Source: Streptomyces sp. DI166 (lineage in GTDB: Bacteria > Actinomycetota > Actinomycetes > Streptomycetales > Streptomycetaceae). Taken from it: a stretch of DNA of 61,766 bases. A program made the position numbers and the translations under genes. The notes below the pieces were generated by a model that saw only the letters and a list, made by a program, of their open reading frames with translations, was not told the DNA's origin and made no database searches. Where the stretch lies: positions 1 to 61,766 of the forward strand of contig NZ_FLSP01000048.1 in NCBI RefSeq assembly GCF_900091315.1. The letters are read 5' to 3'. Numbering within the stretch: position 1 is the stretch's first letter; each line of letters begins with the position of its first letter. Positions 59,559 through 61,766 of the stretch are shown in pieces.

Positions 59559-60275
59559 ATGGACAACAGTAGCGGCGTCGGCGTTCTGGACAAGGCAGCC
59601 CTTGTCCTGAGCGCTCTGGAGTCCGGTCCGGCCACCCTCGCGGGTCTCGTGGCCGCCACCGGACTGGCTCGGCCCACGGCCCATCGTCTGGCCGTGGCCC
59701 TGGAACACCACCGTATGGTGGCGCGGGACATGCAGGGCCGTTTCATTCTCGGCCCTCGGCTCGCTGAACTGGCCGCGGCGGCCGGTGAGGACCGTCTCCT
59801 CGCCACGGCCGGCCCGGTGCTCACGCATCTGCGTGACGTCACGGGCGAGAGCGCCCAGCTCTACCGCCGCCAGGGCGACATGCGGATCTGTGTCGCGGCG
59901 GCGGAGCGGCTCTCCGGCCTCAGGGACACCGTCCCGGTCGGCTCGACCCTCACGATGAAGGCGGGCTCCTCGGCCCAGATCCTGATGGCCTGGGAGGAGC
60001 CCGAGCGGCTGCACCGCGGTCTGCAGGGCGCCCGGTTCACGGCGACGGCCCTGTCGGGCGTACGGCGCCGCGGCTGGGCCCAGTCGATCGGCGAGCGCGA
60101 GCCGGGCGTGGCCTCGGTCTCCGCGCCGGTGCGCGGCCCCTCCAACCGCGTGGTGGCCGCCGTGTCGGTCTCCGGCCCCATCGAGCGCCTCACGCGCCAC
60201 CCGGGCCGGATGCACGCCCAGGCGGTCATCGACGCCGCCGCCCGCCTCTCCGAGGCCCTGCGCCGCAGCGGCTGA
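59559..60275 (+). CDS. ndgR: IclR-family regulator NdgR
   Basis: The ATG at 59559 (MDNSSGVGVLDKAALVLSAL) gives 238 residues. The IclR winged helix-turn-helix is GPATLAGLVAATGLARPTAH, and the C-terminal effector domain contains VPVGSTLTMKAGSSAQILMA. The S. coelicolor orthologue regulates leuCD, other branched-chain and sulphur amino acid genes, and antibiotic production. Divergence from leuC supports the name. Confidence 0.93.
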   Translation: MDNSSGVGVLDKAALVLSALESGPATLAGLVAATGLARPTAHRLAVALEHHRMVARDMQGRFILGPRLAELAAAAGEDRLLATAGPVLTHLRDVTGESAQLYRRQGDMRICVAAAERLSGLRDTVPVGSTLTMKAGSSAQILMAWEEPERLHRGLQGARFTATALSGVRRRGWAQSIGEREPGVASVSAPVRGPSNRVVAAVSVSGPIERLTRHPGRMHAQAVIDAAARLSEALRRSG

Positions 60276-60290
60276 CCCCCGGAACGACAA

Positions 60291-60331
60291 GCGGGGAGGA
60301 CCTGCCTCAACGCCGCGGCAGGCCCTCCCCG
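60291..60331. terminator. Bidirectional terminator between ndgR and the DUF4188 gene
   Basis: The arms gcggggaggacctgcc and ggcaggccctccccg pair with one bulge around a ten-base loop, between convergent genes. Confidence 0.8.
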
Positions 60332-60346
60332 TCCCCCGATCCCCCG

Positions 60347-60871
60347 TCAGCCCGTCTCCTCGGGCACCTTCGCCCGCTCCGACCGGTACCCGAACCGGTC
60401 CTTCGCGGTGCGCCCGCGCCGCTCCACCGGCACCTGACCGTGCGCCGCCGCGAGCCCGAAGGCCGGCATGTCGAAGTAGATCGCCTCGTAGGAGCCCTCC
60501 GGCACGACGTACGCCTCATGCCACAGCCCCACGTGCCGGCGCGCCTTGCCCTGCTTCTCCTTGCGGTTGAGGATCCCCCAGGCCCGCCGGTGGAACATGT
60601 CCGGCGCGTGCGCGTAGGCGTAGAGCTTCTCCTTGGACTCCCAGTACTGCACGACGTAGTACGTCCGCGGCGAGGCCGTCAGCAGGACGTGGCCGAGCAG
60701 TCCGCGCTCCGGCTCCTTGCCCAGCTCGCGCAGCATCCGCGGCATGGCGGTGAGCACCGGCAGCCAGTGGTGCACCGCCCAGAAGTGGTTGATGCGCATG
60801 CCGATCAGCAGCACGACCGCGTCACCCTCGACATCGGCGGTGGTCCGGCCCGCGACGGGCTTGGCGAACAT
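60347..60871 (-). CDS. DUF4188 family protein (monooxygenase-like)
   Basis: The protein has 174 residues. The family marks are VVLLIGMRINHFWAVHHWLP near the start, the YYVVQYWESKEKLYAYAHAP block and RRAWGILNRKEKQGKARRHV with VGLWHEAYVV. Proteins of this family have a dimeric alpha-beta barrel fold resembling heme- or aldoxime-acting enzymes; the reaction is not known to me. It is divergent from a MerR regulator with shared operators. Confidence 0.82.
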   Translation of the reverse strand: MFAKPVAGRTTADVEGDAVVLLIGMRINHFWAVHHWLPVLTAMPRMLRELGKEPERGLLGHVLLTASPRTYYVVQYWESKEKLYAYAHAPDMFHRRAWGILNRKEKQGKARRHVGLWHEAYVVPEGSYEAIYFDMPAFGLAAAHGQVPVERRGRTAKDRFGYRSERAKVPEETG

Positions 60872-60893
60872 GACGAGCCCCCGTTCCCGTATT

Positions 60894-60940
60894 GGATAGC
60901 GGCGCTATCCTTCTGTTCGGTGCTTGGATAGTGGCACTCC
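60894..60940. promoter_or_regulatory. Two-copy operator between the DUF4188 gene and the MerR regulator
   Basis: The sequence ttggatagcggcgctatcc contains the perfect 7-bp inverted repeat ggatagc-ggc-gctatcc (60894-60910). A second copy, ttggatagtggcactcc, begins 32 bp later and has lost two bases of its right arm. Both lie between the divergent starts at 60871 and 60960. Confidence 0.75.
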
Positions 60941-60959
60941 CCAAAGAAAGGCGCAAGAG

Positions 60960-61604
60960 ATGCGGCTGGCCGAACTGAGCGAGCGCAGCGGGGTGTCCAC
61001 CGCGACGATCAAGTACTACCTGCGCGAAGGGCTGTTGGCGCCCGGCCGCCAGGTCAACACGACCACCTCGGAGTACGACGAGGAGCATCTGCGCCGGCTG
61101 CGGCTGATCCGCGCGATGATCCAGGTCGGCCGGATCCCGGTGGCCACCGTGCGCGAGGTGCTGACCCACGTCGACGACGACTCCCTGCCCCGCACCGTCC
61201 GCCTGGGCGCGGCGGTGTGGGCGCTGCCGCAGGTGCCGGAGCCGGACGCGGACGACGAGTTCGTACAGGGCTCGCGGGCCGCGATGGAGGAACTGCTGGG
61301 CACGCTGGGCTGGACCCACGCGCAGTCGCTCGCGTCCCTCTCCCCCGCCTTCCGCTCCCTCGTGGTCGCGGCGGCGGCGCTGCGCCGGCTCGGCTACGAC
61401 TGGGGCGCCGAACGTCTCGTGCCCTACGCCCGGTTGATGCACCAGGTGGCCGAGCTGGACCTGGACTTCATGGAGGCGCATGTCTCGGAGGCGGAGAAGG
61501 CGGAGGTCGCGGTGCTCGGCGTGGTCCTGGTCGAGCCGATGCTGCGGGCGCTGCACCACCTGGCGCAGGAGGAGGAGTCGGCGCGCAGGTACGGCCTGGA
61601 GTGA
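60960..61604 (+). CDS. MerR-family transcriptional regulator
   Basis: The ATG at 60960 (MRLAELSERSGVSTATIKYY) gives 214 residues. The MerR helix-turn-helix plus wing is clear (TIKYYLREGLLAPGRQVNTT, then SEYDEEHLRRLRLIRAMIQV). The C-terminal effector part is longer than usual and helical, with no metal-binding cysteines, so it is not a metal sensor. The dyad operators just upstream fit autoregulation and control of the divergent DUF4188 gene. Confidence 0.9.
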   Translation: MRLAELSERSGVSTATIKYYLREGLLAPGRQVNTTTSEYDEEHLRRLRLIRAMIQVGRIPVATVREVLTHVDDDSLPRTVRLGAAVWALPQVPEPDADDEFVQGSRAAMEELLGTLGWTHAQSLASLSPAFRSLVVAAAALRRLGYDWGAERLVPYARLMHQVAELDLDFMEAHVSEAEKAEVAVLGVVLVEPMLRALHHLAQEEESARRYGLE

Positions 61605-61620
61605 GCGCCCCGGGAACGCC

Positions 61621-61651
61621 GAAGGCCCCCCACCGAAGTGGAGGGCCTTTC
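61621..61651. terminator. Terminator between the MerR gene and tRNA-Glu
   Basis: The arms gaaggccccccac and gtggagggccttt pair around a cgaa loop with a short T-run. It is placed to end both the merR transcript and the convergent tRNA transcript. Confidence 0.8.
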
Positions 61652-61659
61652 GTGATGCG

Positions 61660-61732
61660 TACCCCCGACCGGATTCGAACCGGCGCTACCGCCTTGAGAG
61701 GGCGGCGTGCTAGGCCGCTACACAACGGGGGC
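61660..61732 (-). tRNA. tRNA-Glu (anticodon CTC)
   Basis: The 73-nt cloverleaf is complete. The acceptor strands GCCCCCG and CGGGGGT pair with a terminal G-T, followed by discriminator A. The anticodon loop is CTCTCAA between CCGCC and GGCGG, giving anticodon CTC. The T-arm is GCCGGTTCGAATCCGGT. No CCA is encoded. Confidence 0.95.
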
Positions 61733-61766
61733 GTGGAGCCTGCGTTTCCGCAGGTCCGAGCTGGTC

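Overview
The window is high-GC actinobacterial chromosome, almost certainly Streptomyces. The evidence is very high third-position GC, frequent GTG starts, a GlnR-type box before amtB-glnK-glnD, NsdA, a four-gene type I signal peptidase cluster (sipW-X-Y-Z), an HU protein with a long Lys/Ala tail, and NdgR beside leuCD. From about 3.3 kb to the right end the gene order is the familiar Streptomyces core block running from leuCD/ndgR through smc, ftsY and ffh to the rpsP-rimM-trmD-rplS-sip cluster, read here mostly on the minus strand.

Left end (1-2231): accessory DNA of visibly lower GC. It carries an HNH-type protein cut by the window edge (with a TTA codon), a small membrane protein, and a VapC-type PIN toxin. 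The ORF in the antitoxin position fuses a VapB-like head to a fragment of a DNA N6-adenine methylase. This DNA abuts a comM (yifB) gene that loses its homology part-way through the ATPase domain, so the boundary near 2231 looks like the end of an integrated element.

Core, 3.3-31 kb: yraN, DUF2469, a NUDIX hydrolase, sipZ/Y/X/W, rplS, trmD, rimM, khpA and rpsP form a translation and secretion cluster. Next come an HEXXH/zinc-ribbon protein, a prolyl-tRNA synthetase of the archaeal/eukaryotic type, a methyltransferase and ffh. The nitrogen-control operon amtB-glnK-glnD has a GlnR-like box. It is followed by nsdA, a primase/polymerase-like protein, ftsY, an F420-type luciferase-fold oxidoreductase, the glucose permease glcP and smc.

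Core, 31-41.6 kb: acyP, a secreted CAP-domain protein, a flavodoxin-like oxidoreductase divergent from an HxlR regulator across a clean palindrome, mutM, rnc, rpmF, DUF177, a DivIVA-like coiled-coil protein, coaD, rsmD and recG.

Between recG and the DAK/rpmB genes (41.7-47.2 kb) lies the most unusual cassette. It is a divergent Hsp90-type ATPase translationally coupled to a 978-residue TPR protein, preceded by a nested palindrome and followed by about 590 bp of non-coding repeat-bearing DNA.

Right part (47.2-61.7 kb): DAK-family protein, rpmB, thiD-thiL, an AsnC effector-domain protein, a decayed DUF3515 lipoprotein gene, ddl, gpsA-plsC, cofC (F420 synthesis), a cold-shock-like protein, hup, leuCD divergent from ndgR, a DUF4188 gene divergent from a MerR regulator with two copies of an operator, and tRNA-Glu(CTC). 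Everything was read by eye, with no database search. Family names rest on motifs and synteny as remembered.
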